Shown piece by piece: positions 9,264-23,000 of a stretch of DNA of 64,000 nt. Origin of the DNA: Dromiciops gliroides (taxonomy: Eukaryota; Chordata; Mammalia; Microbiotheria; Microbiotheriidae); assembly GCF_019393635.1 (NCBI RefSeq), contig NC_057862.1, positions 679,566,814 to 679,630,813 of the forward strand, in the 5' to 3' direction. A model generated the notes under the pieces. That model saw nothing but the letters and a program-made list of their open reading frames with translations. It ran no database searches and had not been told where the DNA came from. Numbering within the stretch: the stretch's first letter is position 1; every line of letters starts with the position of its first letter. A program made the position numbers and the translations under genes.

Positions 9264-12239
9264 TGTTACAGTATTAATCTAGGGATGAAGAGACAATACT
9301 GTGTTCGTGCTTATCAAGTGACATGACTATAGGAACTTGCCATAAAAGAAAAAGAACAAAGCTCTGGGGGAAAGGTACTTTCCCAACTCCCAGTAGAAGT
9401 TTTGTAGACAGCCAGTGCAATATGCCAGACTTAACATCAGCCAGGTGGGAAAGTTTGCATTCAACATTTGGGGAAACCGAGTCAGGAGACACCAACCTCA
9501 GCCTTTGCCAAACAGTTGGTCTCCCATCCTTTCCCAAGAGAACTCCACCTGCAGTGCACACATGTAAAACCCTATAGGGTTGCTGGTATCATGAATCATA
9601 TGGCTCACCATTCCTTGATAGTAATAACTGGAGTCAAACTCAGAGCAATAATGATTAATAGTCCCATAACATCTTAAATAGCAAGTCCCAACAATCAGCA
9701 CTAAAAGTGAATTCACTTCTCAAGGATCACATATCCTAGACAGCAAGTATTAACTATTCTTGTGCTTAAATAGGTTTTTCATCCCCAGATTAACACTACA
9801 CAAATGAATCTGCTTTGAGATGCTCAATAACAAGCAATGGTTGAAATAAGTGTAAGCAATCCCAAATTGCATACTGGGAACAAACTAAAAAAATGCCCCA
9901 CACAATAACACATGGTAAAATGGCTTTAGATGTTAAACATAAGATACTGTCCTCAGAATTCCCCTAAACAATGGGAACATCTTTAAAGTGACAACTAGTT
10001 TGCATGTGTTTCTACACACATTCTGATTCCAATTAATTAAAAACATAAGTAAACTTCAGGTTCCCTATTAAGATGATACAAGATAGCTCATAAGTTACTT
10101 ATTGTTCACTACTAACAGGTCATACATGACAAGTTCAGGCACCAATTTAACTATTGCTTAGCACCAATAAATCCAGGTCAAAAGAGCAAAATCTTTCTCA
10201 TAACTTACTAATTATTTAGATGTTCTAGTATTAATTCAATAACCAATTAATTCAATGTTGCAATAACAAACTTCCACTTTGTCCACTCTCATAATAGAAA
10301 TATACACCAAACCTTAAGAATGAAACTCAAATATTCAGATATTCAGGATTCCAGAAAAGCTTTTTCCATTAATTAACAAATCATAGTAGGTTTGAACATG
10401 ATTGTTTATCAATATCAAATCACCATTGCAACAAATTAGCTTAACTTTATCTCTGCTCCCCTTCTCTCTCATCTCAAGTGTTTGCAGTGGGGAGGAATTT
10501 CAGCTTCTTCCAAACCAAAAAGGAAATATTCAAATAACCCATTCCAATTATAATAACAAATTTTACTAGGCCCCTTTTTAAATCCTCTCATTATCTCTTG
10601 TTGTAGTTGTAGTTGTTGTTCTTTCAAACTACAGTATACCAGATCACAATACAACTTAAAGTAATCCAGCAGTTTCTTTTGCCGTGTTTTTTTTTTCAGG
10701 CAGTTTGTTTCTTCCTGTCCTTCAAGGTAAGAGACTGCACTAAGGATTTCAAGTCCCATCCCCCTCTAATACCAAATTACATTTCACAAAGAGATCCCAT
10801 CAAGCTTCTAACTTTTAGAAAAAAAGCAAATCACTATACTTTGCTGAGGATCTGTTGGATCTTAAAGCCTTAATATACAGCTAAGAATATTCTTACTGTG
10901 CCCACTTCACAGAAAACCATTATCACATTCAATTAAATTCATAACCCAAAGTAATTTAGAGAATCCAAATCTGACCATATCTCTAATACAATAAACTATT
11001 AAACTATTGGGCACTTTTCCTTTCCATATTACAAATCACCTTGAGGTAGTCAGCTTAAAGTTACACAAATAGAACAGTATATATTTCACTTAGAATTAAA
11101 TCAGAATTAGTTCAATTAAACCTCAATTTGTTTTCTGAACGATATCGTATAGAACCTCATTGATAATTTCATATTAGTATTAATTCATCCCATAATCACT
11201 TAAACACTTCCTATTTTCCTGTTTTTCCTTAAATTGTTCCATTACAAAAGAAAATTTTTAAATGGCAGTATATAGTTTGTATGATTCCCAAAGTTTCTTC
11301 AATAGATAGCCCAATCAAATTCAATTACCCTTCTTGATTCCCTAATAACACAAACTTTTCTTTTGCTAGTTTAAAGGAATATTTTAATGCCACATTTAGT
11401 CCTCCAAATTAGTCTGAAAGACAATGCCAGAGCAGCAAGATTCCCTCTGCTCCTCCCCCACTTCCTTAACCTAGCCAGTTTTTTGTTTTTTCCCTAAGGG
11501 TAGCTTCTTCAATTAAACAAAACTTTTCTTTCTAAATTCCAAGCACAGACTTTTGCTCTCTCCTTCCCCACAACAGAAAAAGGGGAAGGGGTGGCTTTCC
11601 TTTTCTTTCTTTAAAAAAAATTCCCAACTATTCATTCTCATGGTCCTAGTCACACTGTCAATGCAGACAGGGCACACTTTTCTTTTACCAATCATAAATA
11701 CTTGAATCACAGCACTTCAGACCATGTAAGCCTGCAAACAGTTTCCTAACCATTCATTCCTCCTTGCTTACTTAATCAAACTTGCTCATACCTTCTCAAC
11801 ACACTTAAACCATCTGAAACTAGCAAAGTGGCAGTTTAGCCAATCTCTCACCAAAGAACCCCATTTATCTATTTTAAGATAGACCCAGGGGATTCTCTTC
11901 TTTAATCTGCCTATTACAAACTTTAGGTGTTCCCTAAAAACAAACTTCACACTCACTCTTTCTCCTTTGTGGTCAGCAGCCTTTTACCTAAGGCTGCAGA
12001 TGGATCACATTCCAATGGCTCAATTCAAATTCTGAGTAATTTACAATTCTACAATCCCCTTCTCAGTCCCTTCTCTAACCCAGACTGCAGGGATCAATTT
12101 CCCTTTCTTCTTCCTTTGTCAATACAGTTATTTTGATGGAATTTTTACTCCTGGACCTCTACTTTTAATTTCAATTGAAAAGGTCTCCTTCCAATTATCT
12201 AACCCAGGATTTTTTCCAGCCTCCTCTGGCTCTTTAAAC

Positions 12240-12660
12240 TTGCCCTACTCTAGATGTTCTACCCGTATTTTGTTCAAGATCCTAGCCTGGTCTGGACTTT
12301 TTAACCCTGAACTCACCGGGCTCCTGTTTTTGCTCGGGATGTCTAGTCAACCCTGGCTCATCATGGACCTCCACCTTTAAAAGGTCTCTACCATCTAGCC
12401 GGTTTTTCAACCCCGCAAACAACAGGTACTAAACCCCCCCCCCAGGGGCGTTCCTATATTTTGTTCGGGGTCTCTATTGTTGGTTGGGTGTCCCCAGACC
12501 TTTTCAACCCCGCAAACTCAATAGGACCTAGAGGGCACCCTAAGGTTAATTCTGCATCTCGTATCAGGGTGTCTATTCAGTCCTAGTGACCTGTTCAACC
12601 CTGCAAAACTTCAACAGACCTTAGGATGATAACTAGGGGTTCCCCGATTTCTTCCTAGAA
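12240..12660 (-). repeat. Degenerate ~100-bp tandem repeats in the proviral leader (unit 1)
   Basis: The motif TTCAACCCCGCAAAC or close variants (AACCCTGAAC, TCAACCCTGCAAAAC) recurs near 12301, 12403, 12501 and 12594. Similar surroundings mention GTTCGGGGTCTCTA / GCTCGGGATGTCTA / ATCAGGGTGTCTA. The block is also present in the other units (near 18430-18850 and 24615-25035). It lies between the PBS and the AT-rich body. Confidence 0.6.
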
Positions 12661-12917
12661 ATCCCCCTGAATGGTCACCCAGTTACTCACCAGTCTGGGT
12701 CTGTGCACACGTTGTGACCGAACCAATCCGGATACTCCTCATTACTTTAGCCAGCACCCCTGTGTCTGGTTGGCTTTTAGGTCTCTCTCTCTCTCTCTCC
12801 GGGCATGGATGCTGAGAAGCCTCACCAAGAGTCAGACCCCTGAACCTGCTGAACTCAGCAGGGACGTCCTTGTTCAGAAGGACAGGCTCCTGGGAGTCTC
12901 CAAAGATCCCCAAAGAG

Positions 12918-12935
12918 ATCCCGGACGAGCCCCCA
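12918..12935 (-). other. Primer-binding site, tRNA-Pro type (unit 1)
   Basis: On the minus strand this reads TGGGGGCTCGTCCGGGAT, the classic gammaretroviral PBS complementary to the 3' end of tRNA-Pro. It sits two bases inside the LTR edge at 12938. A GGTGAGTAAC splice-donor-like site follows in the leader (about 12690). Confidence 0.92.
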
Positions 12936-12937
12936 TC

Positions 12938-13849
12938 TGTATGGAGCAAACTGCCTCAGTTTACCCAAATAACTCGAGGAGACCACCAAGTCAAGCAGAG
13001 ACAGATTTATTACATCCTCATGAGGACGGGCAAAACCCAGTTACACATTGAAGTCTTGCAAAGATATGCCCAATCCTCTAGGTTTTTATAGTAATCTTGA
13101 AAAGGACTGTCCCCACATACACCTAGGGTAGATGAGCTCACAATCTAACATCCAATCCTGTCTCACCCAGGGTGCGTGTTCAGCTCGTGATCAATGTATG
13201 GAGACATGCATACGTGTTCCAGGAACAAGGGGGAAAAGGGGAGGGGGAACAAGGTCAAACCAAAGGAAGAGGAAACAGGGGAGTGACAGATGTTTCAGAT
13301 CTCACAGTTCCCACTGACTCCCCTCTCCAGGCCCCCCACCCCCGTCTCTAAAGATATTCAACCTGAATAACAGGAAGAGTCACTCAGGTGCTTCAGCACT
13401 GTTAAGGATGACAGGGTTAAAATTTACCTTCGGTTATGGTGGGAAGAAAAGAATAATCCATTGTTGGGACCCCAGGGTCAAGGGGATTCTGCTCTGAGAA
13501 AAAGAGACAATGTCACTTAACATCTGGTCTCACCTCAATGGCTGCATCCTGTGCCGAGTCCCGTCCTTTCTTCTTGAGTCCCGAGTATTGAATTGGTGGG
13601 CTAACTCCCTGACCCACTGACTGGGGTTCTGACACATGATGGATTGCAGACAAAACTAATATATAGCTGACAAGTGGGGAGACTGAGCAGAAGTAAAAAT
13701 ACTGTTAATTGGCAATAAAACTTAAAGGAGACAATGAGAATTTGACAAGCAATAAACTTCTAAACAAACTATACTGGGGCAGGGCTGGGTACCTTCCAAA
13801 CCCCATCCTCAGAGTTTAATCTGACTCAAATCCATAATCATATCATACA
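12938..13849 (-). repeat. LTR-b of the tandem provirus
   Basis: 912 bp, TGTATGG...CATACA on the plus strand. By eye identical to LTR-c. It is bordered by a PBS on the lower-coordinate side (12918-12935) and, on the upper side, by a minus-strand polypurine tract (plus strand CCCCCGTTTTTCTTTT). It is thus shared by two internal regions. Confidence 0.93.
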
Positions 13850-16800
13850 AATCCCCCGTTTTTCTTTTATGCTCAGAGAGCATATTCTGGATTTGAGTCA
13901 CTGTCGATGAGCCCTTCAGCCATGCAGGATTTTAGCCCACCAGTCCAAGCCCAACTCATCACCAGTCTCTCCTTTGTGAAGTTTCAGAATCAGGGTCTTT
14001 AATCTTTTCTCAGTGAACTGCTGAGTCACCATCAGCTGCATCTGTTGAACTGCACGTTGTATCAAACCTATAAAGCAAGGGACTAAACAGGGACAAATAT
14101 AAGGAGAACTCCAAAATTATAAATGAATACCTTTCAGGAGGTAAATTGGGGTCTAATTAATTATCCCAATATACCATATACATGTCAATAACTACCAATA
14201 TTATAACAACAAACATGATTTAAAACCTCTTTATAATTTCAGTGATGTGCTCCCAGTGCCCATTCACTTAGCAATTTTCATCTTTGATCTCAGATGCCCC
14301 TATTAGAACCTTTTAGAAAACAAATTTAAATAGCAAATACAACTGTTTTCCCAATTTTATCCAAGGAAAGAGTAATTTCTAATTGGCCCCTTCTAGGCCT
14401 GAGTATCCCCAACTAGACTTGAGCCCACTAGGCTACCACTACATTTCCCCACCCCTCCTTCTAATAGCTAAGGGAAAAGAGGGCGAAGATCTCTTCTTTT
14501 GTAACTGCTACAAGCTGAATATGTGTGTAGAGCCGACAGTAGAAGGTGCAGAAATCCTTGCAGGCCTGGTCCAGATGGTGAAGGGGGTATATAGTCTGGA
14601 ATTCCTAACATAAAATTGAAAGCCTTGAGCCTAGATAAAACAAACTATCAAGAGGTTAAAGAGACAAAGACAAAAAATTTAAAAGGACAACAATAGGGAA
14701 AAGGGGCAAACCAAAAGAGTGAATCCAGGAACCCCCAGATCCTGCATCAGGAGCGAAAAGCTGTTCACAAATGTCCTTCATCCAGTGAAAGGTGTCATGA
14801 ATGCCCCATGCTGTTCAAAGCTTTACCTAGTTCTGTATCTGACAGACATTATTAACAACAAGTCAAAGGGTTACCACTATCTTGCTACATGCAAGCCATA
14901 TGATCTAAATGTTTCAAAATGCCACTGATGGCAGAACCCTTAAATTTTTCCAAATTACATCTATATCCATTTCACTTTATTTCTCCAAAAGTTTTCACTC
15001 AATTGTTTAAGATGTAATCCTCACATAAAACTTAGGTTACAAAATACCTTTGTAAGAAGATGACCACAAATGAACTCACATAAGAGTTACCAAGTTAACT
15101 TCAATTCTAATAAAAGACTTAGGATGACATTTAACCAATTAATTTCAAAACAGTGCATGTCAAATAAGTTGTCCATAATAAACCATGTTTGTATTACAGG
15201 ACATGCTCTATAGACAGATATTATTTCTACATTACACAATAAACTTATATAACAAAACATTCTATATTTTACTCTTCTCTGTTTTCTTGAAACAGACTTG
15301 AGATGTCTCTGGTTCAATTTCTAACATGCATAACTAATAACAGACAGATGACAAGGCTAAATGCTTATACATTCTAGTTGTTTAGATTCTGAAAGGGACT
15401 AGAATTTCTAAGCCAAATAGCTTGAATCTTAAACCTGCATCTCACCCAGATGTTACAGTATTAATCTAGGGATGAAGAGACAATACTGTGTTCGTGCTTA
15501 TCAAGTGACATGACTATAGGAACTTGCCATAAAAGAAAAAGAACAAAGCTCTGGGGGAAAGGTACTTTCCCAACTCCCAGTAGAAGTTTTGTAGACAGCC
15601 AGTGCAATATGCCAGACTTAACATCAGCCAGGTGGGAAAGTTTGCATTCAACATTTGGGGAAACCGAGTCAGGAGACACCAACCTCAGCCTTTGCCAAAC
15701 AGTTGGTCTCCCATCCTTTCCCAAGAGAACTCCACCTGCAGTGCACACATGTAAAACCCTATAGGGTTGCTGGTATCATGAATCATATGGCTCACCATTC
15801 CTTGATAGTAATAACTGGAGTCAAACTCAGAGCAATAATGATTAATAGTCCCATAACATCTTAAATAGCAAGTCCCAACAATCAGCACTAAAAGTGAATT
15901 CACTTCTCAAGGATCACATATCCTAGACAGCAAGTATTAACTATTCTTGTGCTTAAATAGGTTTTTCATCCCCAGATTAGCACTACACAAACGAATCTGC
16001 TTTGAGATGCTCAATAACAAGCAATGGTTGAAATAAGTGTAAGCAATCCCAAATTGCATACTGGGAACAAACTAAAAAAATGCCCCACACAATAACACAT
16101 GGTAAAATGGGTTTAGATGTTAAACATAAGATACTGTCCTCAGAATTCCCCTAAACAATGGGAACATCTTTAAAGTGACAACTAGTTTGCATGTGTTTCT
16201 ACACACATTCTGATTCCAATTAATTAAAAACATAAGTAAACTTCAGGTTCCCTATTAAGATGATACAAGATAGCTCATAAGTTACTTATTGTTCACTACT
16301 AACAGGTCATACATGACAAGTTCAGGCACCAATTTAACTATTGCTTAGCACCAATAAATCCAGGTCAAAAGAGCAAAATCTTTCTCATAACTTACTAATT
16401 ATTTAGATGTTCTAGTATTAATTCAATAACCAATTAATTCAGTGTTGCAATAACAAACTTCCACTTTGTCCACTCTCATAATAGAAATATACACCAAACC
16501 TTAAGAATGAAACTCAAATATTCAGATATTCAGGATTCCAGAAAAGCTTTTTCCATTAATTAACAAATCATAGTAGGTTTGAACATGATTGTTTATCAAT
16601 ATCAAATCACCATTGCAACAAATTAGCTTAACTTTATCTCTGCTCCCCTTCTCTCTCATCTCAAGTGTTTGCAGTGGGGAGGAATTTCAGCTTCTTCCAA
16701 ACCAAAAAGGAAATATTCAAATAACCCATTCCAATTATAATAACAAATTTTACTAGGCCCCTTTTTAAATCCTCTCATTATCTCTTGTTGTAGTTGTAGT

Positions 16801-19124
16801 TGTTGTTCTTTCAAACTACAGTATACCAGATCACAATACAACTTAAAGTAATCCAGCAGTTTCTTTTGCCGTGTTTTTTTTTTCAGGCAGTTTGTTTCTT
16901 CCTGTCCTTCAAGGTAAGAGACTGCACTAAGGATTTCAAGTCCCATCCCCCTCTAATACCAAATTACATTTCACAAAGAGATCCCATCAAGCTTCTAACT
17001 TTTAGAAAAAAAGCAAATCACTATACTTTGCTGAGGATCTGTTGGATCTTAAAGCCTTAATATACAGCTAAGAATATTCTTACTGTGCCCACTTCACAGA
17101 AAACCATTATCACATTCAATTAAATTCATAACCCAAAGTAATTTAGAGAATCCAAATCTGACCATATCTCTAATACAATAAACTATTAAACTATTGGGCA
17201 CTTTTCCTTTCCATATTACAAATCACCTTGAGGTAGTCAGCTTAAAGTTACACAAATAGAACAGTATATATTTCACTTAGAATTAAATCAGAATTAGTTC
17301 AATTAAACCTCAATTTGTTTTCTGAACGATATCGTATAGAACCTCATTGATAATTTCATATTAGTATTAATTCATCCCATAATCACTTAAACACTTCCTA
17401 TTTTCCTGTTTTTCCTTAAATTGTTCCATTACAAAAGAAAATTTTTAAATGGCAGTATATAGTTTGTATGATTCCCAAAGTTTCTTCAATAGATAGCCCA
17501 ATCAAATTCAATTACCCTTCTTGATTCCCTAATAACACAAACTTTTCTTTTGCTAGTTTAAAGGAATATTTTAATGCCACATTTAGTCCTCCAAATTAGT
17601 CTGAAAGACAATGCCAGAGCAGCAAGATTCCCTCTGCTCCTCCCCCACTTCCTTAACCTAGCCAGTTTTTTGTTTTTTCCCTAAGGGTAGCTTCTTCAAT
17701 TAAACAAAACTTTTCTTTCTAAATTCCAAGCACAGACTTTTGCTCTCTCCTTCCCCACAACAGAAAAAGGGGAAGGGGTGGCTTTCCTTTTCTTTCTTTA
17801 AAAAAAATTCCCAACTATTCATTCTCATGGTCCTAGTCACACTGTCAATGCAGACAGGGCACACTTTTCTTTTACCAATCATAAATACTTGAATCACAGC
17901 ACTTCAGACCATGTAAGCCTGCAAACAGTTTCCTAACCATTCATTCCTCCTTGCTTACTTAATCAAACTTGCTCATACCTTCTCAACACACTTAAACCAT
18001 CTGAAACTAGCAAAGTGGCAGTTTAGCCAATCTCTCACCAAAGAACCCCATTTATCTATTTTAAGATAGACCCAGGGGATTCTCTTCTTTAATCTGCCTA
18101 TTACAAACTTTAGGTGTTCCCTAAAAACAAACTTCACACTCACTCTTTCTCCTTTGTGGTCAGCAGCCTTTTACCTAAGGCTGCAGATGGATCACATTCC
18201 AATGGCTCAATTCAAATTCTGAGTAATTTACAATTCTACAATCCCCTTCTCAGTCCCTTCTCTAACCCAGACTGCAGGGATCAATTTCCCTTTCTTCTTC
18301 CTTTGTCAATACAGTTATTTTGATGGAATTTTTACTCCTGGACCTCTACTTTTAATTTCAATTGAAAAGGTCTCCTTCCAATTATCTAACCCAGGATTTT
18401 TTCCAGCCTCCTCTGGCTCTTTAAACTTGCCCTACTCTAGATGTTCTACCCGTATTTTGTTCAAGATCCTAGCCTGGTCTGGACTTTTTAACCCTGAACT
18501 CACCGGGCTCCTGTTTTTGCTCGGGATGTCTAGTCAACCCTGGCTCATCATGGACCTCCACCTTTAAAAGGTCTCTACCATCTAGCCGGTTTTTCAACCC
18601 CGCAAACAACAGGTACTAAACCCCTCCCCCAGGGGCGTTCCTATATTTTGTTCGGGGTCTCTATTGTTGGTTGGGTGTCCCCAGACCTTTTCAACCCCGC
18701 AAACTCAATAGGACCTAGAGGGCACCCTAAGGTTAATTCTGCATCTCGTATCAGGGTGTCTATTCAGTCCTAGTGACCTGTTCAACCCTGCAAAACTTCA
18801 ACAGACCTTAGGATGATAACTAGGGGTTCCCCGATTTCTTCCTAGAAATCCCCCTGAATGGTCACCCAGTTACTCACCAGTCTGGGTCTGTGCACACGTT
18901 GTGACCGAACCAATCCGGATACTCCTCATTACTTTAGCCAGCACCCCTGTGTCTGGTTGGCTTTTAGGTCTCTCTCTCTCTCTCTCCGGGCATGGATGCT
19001 GAGAAGCCTCACCAAGAGTCAGACCCCTGAACCTGCTGAACTCAGCAGGGACGTCCTTGTTCAGAAGGACAGGCTCCTGGGAGTCTCCAAAGATCCCCAA
19101 AGAGATCCCGGACGAGCCCCCATC
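13850..19124 (-). mobile_element. Internal region 2 of the tandem provirus
   Basis: 5,275 bp with no nested insertion, so it gives the clean unit structure. From the minus-strand 5' end: PBS 19105-19122, leader repeats, AT-rich body and polypurine tract. Only short frames are present; the repeated plus-strand frames (such as the 126-codon one at 18858) run antisense across leader and LTR and are not genes. No pol-like sequence was recognised. Confidence 0.9.
19105..19122 (-). other. Primer-binding site, tRNA-Pro type (unit 2)
   Basis: Same 18-base match to the tRNA-Pro complement as in unit 1, two bases inside LTR-c. Confidence 0.92.
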
Positions 19125-20036
19125 TGTATGGAGCAAACTGCCTCAGTTTACCCAAATAACTCGAGGAGACCACCAAGTCAAGCAGAGACAGATTTATTAC
19201 ATCCTCATGAGGACGGGCAAAACCCAGTTACACATTGAAGTCTTGCAAAGATATGCCCAATCCTCTAGGTTTTTATAGTAATCTTGAAAAGGACTGTCCC
19301 CACATACACCTAGGGTAGATGAGCTCACAATCTAACATCCAATCCTGTCTCACCCAGGGTGCGTGTTCAGCTCGTGATCAATGTATGGAGACATGCATAC
19401 GTGTTCCAGGAACAAGGGGGAAAAGGGGAGGGGGAACAAGGTCAAACCAAAGGAAGAGGAAACAGGGGAGTGACAGATGTTTCAGATCTCACAGTTCCCA
19501 CTGACTCCCCTCTCCAGGCCCCCCACCCCCGTCTCTAAAGATATTCAACCTGAATAACAGGAAGAGTCACTCAGGTGCTTCAGCACTGTTAAGGATGACA
19601 GGGTTAAAATTTACCTTCGGTTATGGTGGGAAGAAAAGAATAATCCATTGTTGGGACCCCAGGGTCAAGGGGATTCTGCTCTGAGAAAAAGAGACAATGT
19701 CACTTAACATCTGGTCTCACCTCAATGGCTGCATCCTGTGCCGAGTCCCGTCCTTTCTTCTTGAGTCCCGAGTATTGAATTGGTGGGCTAACTCCCTGAC
19801 CCACTGACTGGGGTTCTGACACATGATGGATTGCAGACAAAACTAATATATAGCTGACAAGTGGGGAGACTGAGCAGAAGTAAAAATACTGTTAATTGGC
19901 AATAAAACTTAAAGGAGACAATGAGAATTTGACAAGCAATAAACTTCTAAACAAACTATACTGGGGCAGGGCTGGGTACCTTCCAAACCCCATCCTCAGA
20001 GTTTAATCTGACTCAAATCCATAATCATATCATACA
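19125..20036 (-). repeat. LTR-c of the tandem provirus
   Basis: 912 bp, same ends as LTR-b and no difference from it seen by eye. The near-identity of the two inner LTRs, compared with the slightly more different outer pair, is expected if inner LTRs arose by later recombination or duplication. Confidence 0.93.
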
Positions 20037-23000
20037 AATCCCCCGTTTTTCTTTTATGCTCAGAGAGCATATTCTGGATTTGAGTCACTGTCGATGAGCC
20101 CTTCAGCCATGCAGGATTTTAGCCCACCAGTCCAAGCCCAACTCATCACCAGTCTCTCCTTTGTGAAGTTTCAGAATCAGGGTCTTTAATCTTTTCTCAG
20201 TGAACTGCTGAGTCACCATCAGCTGCATCTGTTGAACTGCACGTTGTATCAAACCTATAAAGCAAGGGACTAAACAGGGACAAATATAAGGAGAACTCCA
20301 AAATTATAAATGAATACCTTTCAGGAGGTAAATTGGGGTCTAATTAATTATCCCAATATACCATATACATGTCAATAACTACCAATATTATAACAACAAA
20401 CATGATTTAAAACCTCTTTATAATTTCAGTGATGTGCTCCCAGTGCCCATTCACTTAGCAATTTTCATCTTTGATCTCAGATGCCCCTATTAGAACCTTT
20501 TAGAAAACAAATTTAAATAGCAAATACAACTGTTTTCCCAATTTTATCCAAGGAAAGAGTAATTTCTAATTGGCCCCTTCTAGGCCTGAGTATCCCCAAC
20601 TAGACTTGAGCCCACTAGGCTACCACTACATTTCCCCACCCCTCCTTCTAATAGCTAAGGGAAAAGAGGGCGAAGATCTCTTCTTTTGTAACTGCTACAA
20701 GCTGAATATGTGTGTAGAGCCGACAGTAGAAGGTGCAGAAATCCTTGCAGGCCTGGTCCAGATGGTGAAGGGGGTATATAGTCTGGAATTGCTAACATAA
20801 AATTGAAAGCCTTGAGCCTAGATAAAACAAACTATCAAGAGGTTAAAGAGACAAAGACAAAAAATTTAAAAGGACAACAATAGGGAAAAGGGGCAAACCA
20901 AAAGAGTGAATCCAGGAACCCCCAGATCCTGCATCAGGAGCGAAAAGCTGTTCACAAATGTCCTTCATCCAGTGAAAGGTGTCATGAATGCCCCATGCTG
21001 TTCAAAGCTTTACCGAGTTCTGTATCTGACAGACATTATTAACAACAAGTCAAAGGGTTACCACTATCTTGCTACATGCAAGCCATATAATCTAAATGTT
21101 TCAAAATGCCACTGATGGCAGAACCCTTAAATTTTTCCAAATTACATCTATATCCATTTCACTTTATTTCTCCAAAAGTTTTCACTCAATTGTTTAAGAT
21201 GTAATCCTCACATAAAACTTAGGTTACAAAATACCTTTGTAAGAAGATGACCACAAATGAACTCACATAAGAGTTACCAAGTTAACTTCAATTCTAATAA
21301 AAGACTTAGGATGACATTTAACCAATTAATTTCAAAACAGTGCATGTCAAATAAGTTGTCCATAATAAACCATGTTTGTATTACAGGACATGCTCTATAG
21401 ACAGATATTATTTCTACATTACACAATAAACTTATATAACAAAACATTCTATATTTTACTCTTCTCTGTTTTCTTGAAACAGACTTGAGATGTCTCTGGT
21501 TCAATTTCTAACATGCATAACTAATAACAGACAGATGACAAGGCTAAATGCTTATACATTCTAGTTGTTTAGATTCTGAAAGGGACTAGAATTTCTAAGC
21601 CAAATAGCTTGAATCTTAAACCTGCATCTCACCCAGATGTTACAGTATTAATCTAGGGATGAAGAGACAATACTGTGTTCGTGCTTATCAAGTGACATGA
21701 CTATAGGAACTTGCCATAAAAGAAAAAGAACAAAGCTCTGGGGGAAAGGTACTTTCCCAACTCCCAGTAGAAGTTTTGTAGACAACCAATGCCATATGTC
21801 AGACTTAACATCAGCCAGGTGGGAAAGTTTGCATTCAACATTTGGGGAAACCGAGTCAGGAGACACCTACCTCAGCCTTTGCCAAACAGTTGGTCTCCCA
21901 TCCTTTCCCAAGAGAACTCCACCTGCAGTGCACACATGTAAAACCCTATAGGGTTGCTGGTATCATGAATCATATGGCTCACCATTCCTTGATAGTAATA
22001 ACTGGAGTCAAACTCAGAGCAATAATGATTAATAGTCCCATAACATCTTAAATAGCAAGTCCCAACAATCAGCACTAAAAGTGAATTCACTTCTCAAGGA
22101 TCACATATCCTAGACAGCAAGTATTAACTATTCTTGTGCTTAAATAGGTTTTTCATCCCCAGATTAACACTACACAAACGAATCTGCTTTGAGATGCTCA
22201 ATAACAAGCAATGGTTGAAATAAGTGTAAGCAATCCCAAATTGCATACTGGGAACAAACTAAAAAAATGCCCCACACAATAACACATGGTAAAATGGCTT
22301 TAGATGTTAAACATAAGATACTGTCCTCAGAATTCCCCTAAACAATGGGAACATCTTTAAAGTGACAACTAGTTTGCATGTGTTTCTACACACATTCTGA
22401 TTCCAATTAATTAAAAACATAAGTAAACTTCAGGTTCCCTATTAAGATGATACAAGATAGCTCATAAGTTACTTATTGTTCACTACTAACAGGTCATACA
22501 TGACAAGTTCAGGCACCAATTTAACTATTGCTTAGCACCAATAAATCCAGGTCAAAAGAGCAAAATCTTTCTCATAACTTACTAATTATTTAGATGTTCT
22601 AGTATTAATTCAATAACCAATTAATTCAATGTTGCAATAACAAACTTCCACTTTGTCCACTCTCATAATAGAAATATACACCAAACCTTAAGAATGAAAC
22701 TCAAATATTCAGATATTCAGGATTCCAGAAAAGCTTTTTCCATTAATTAACAAATCATAGTAGGTTTGAACATGATTGTTTATCAATATCAAATCACCAT
22801 TGCAACAAATTAGCTTAACTTTATCTCTGCTCCCCTTCTCTCTCATCTCAAGTGTTTGCAGTGGGGAGGAATTTCAGCTTCTTCCAAACCAAAAAGGAAA
22901 TATTCAAATAACCCATTCCAATTATAATAACAAATTTTACTAGGCCCCTTTTTAAATCCTCTCATTATCTCTTGTTGTAGTTGTAGTTGTTGTTCTTTCA

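Larger units (their letters stand above)
3905..12937 (-). mobile_element. Internal region 1 of the tandem provirus (with a nested LTR element)
   Basis: Collinear with internal regions 2 and 3, and longer than internal region 2 by exactly 3,758 bp. That equals the nested 3,754-bp LTR element at 5510-9263 plus its 4-bp duplication. Element order on the minus strand: PBS at 12918-12935, a leader with ~100-bp degenerate repeats, AT-rich sequence with only short frames, an envelope transmembrane-tail relic (about 3960-4200), and a polypurine tract (about 3905-3925) beside LTR-a. Broken or non-coding over most of its length; no pol recognised. Confidence 0.85.

Noticed and set aside
12671-13051. 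126-codon plus-strand frame repeated at 18858 and 25044
   Set aside because: It runs antisense across the proviral leader, PBS and LTR edge; its repetition comes from the array, not from gene duplication.
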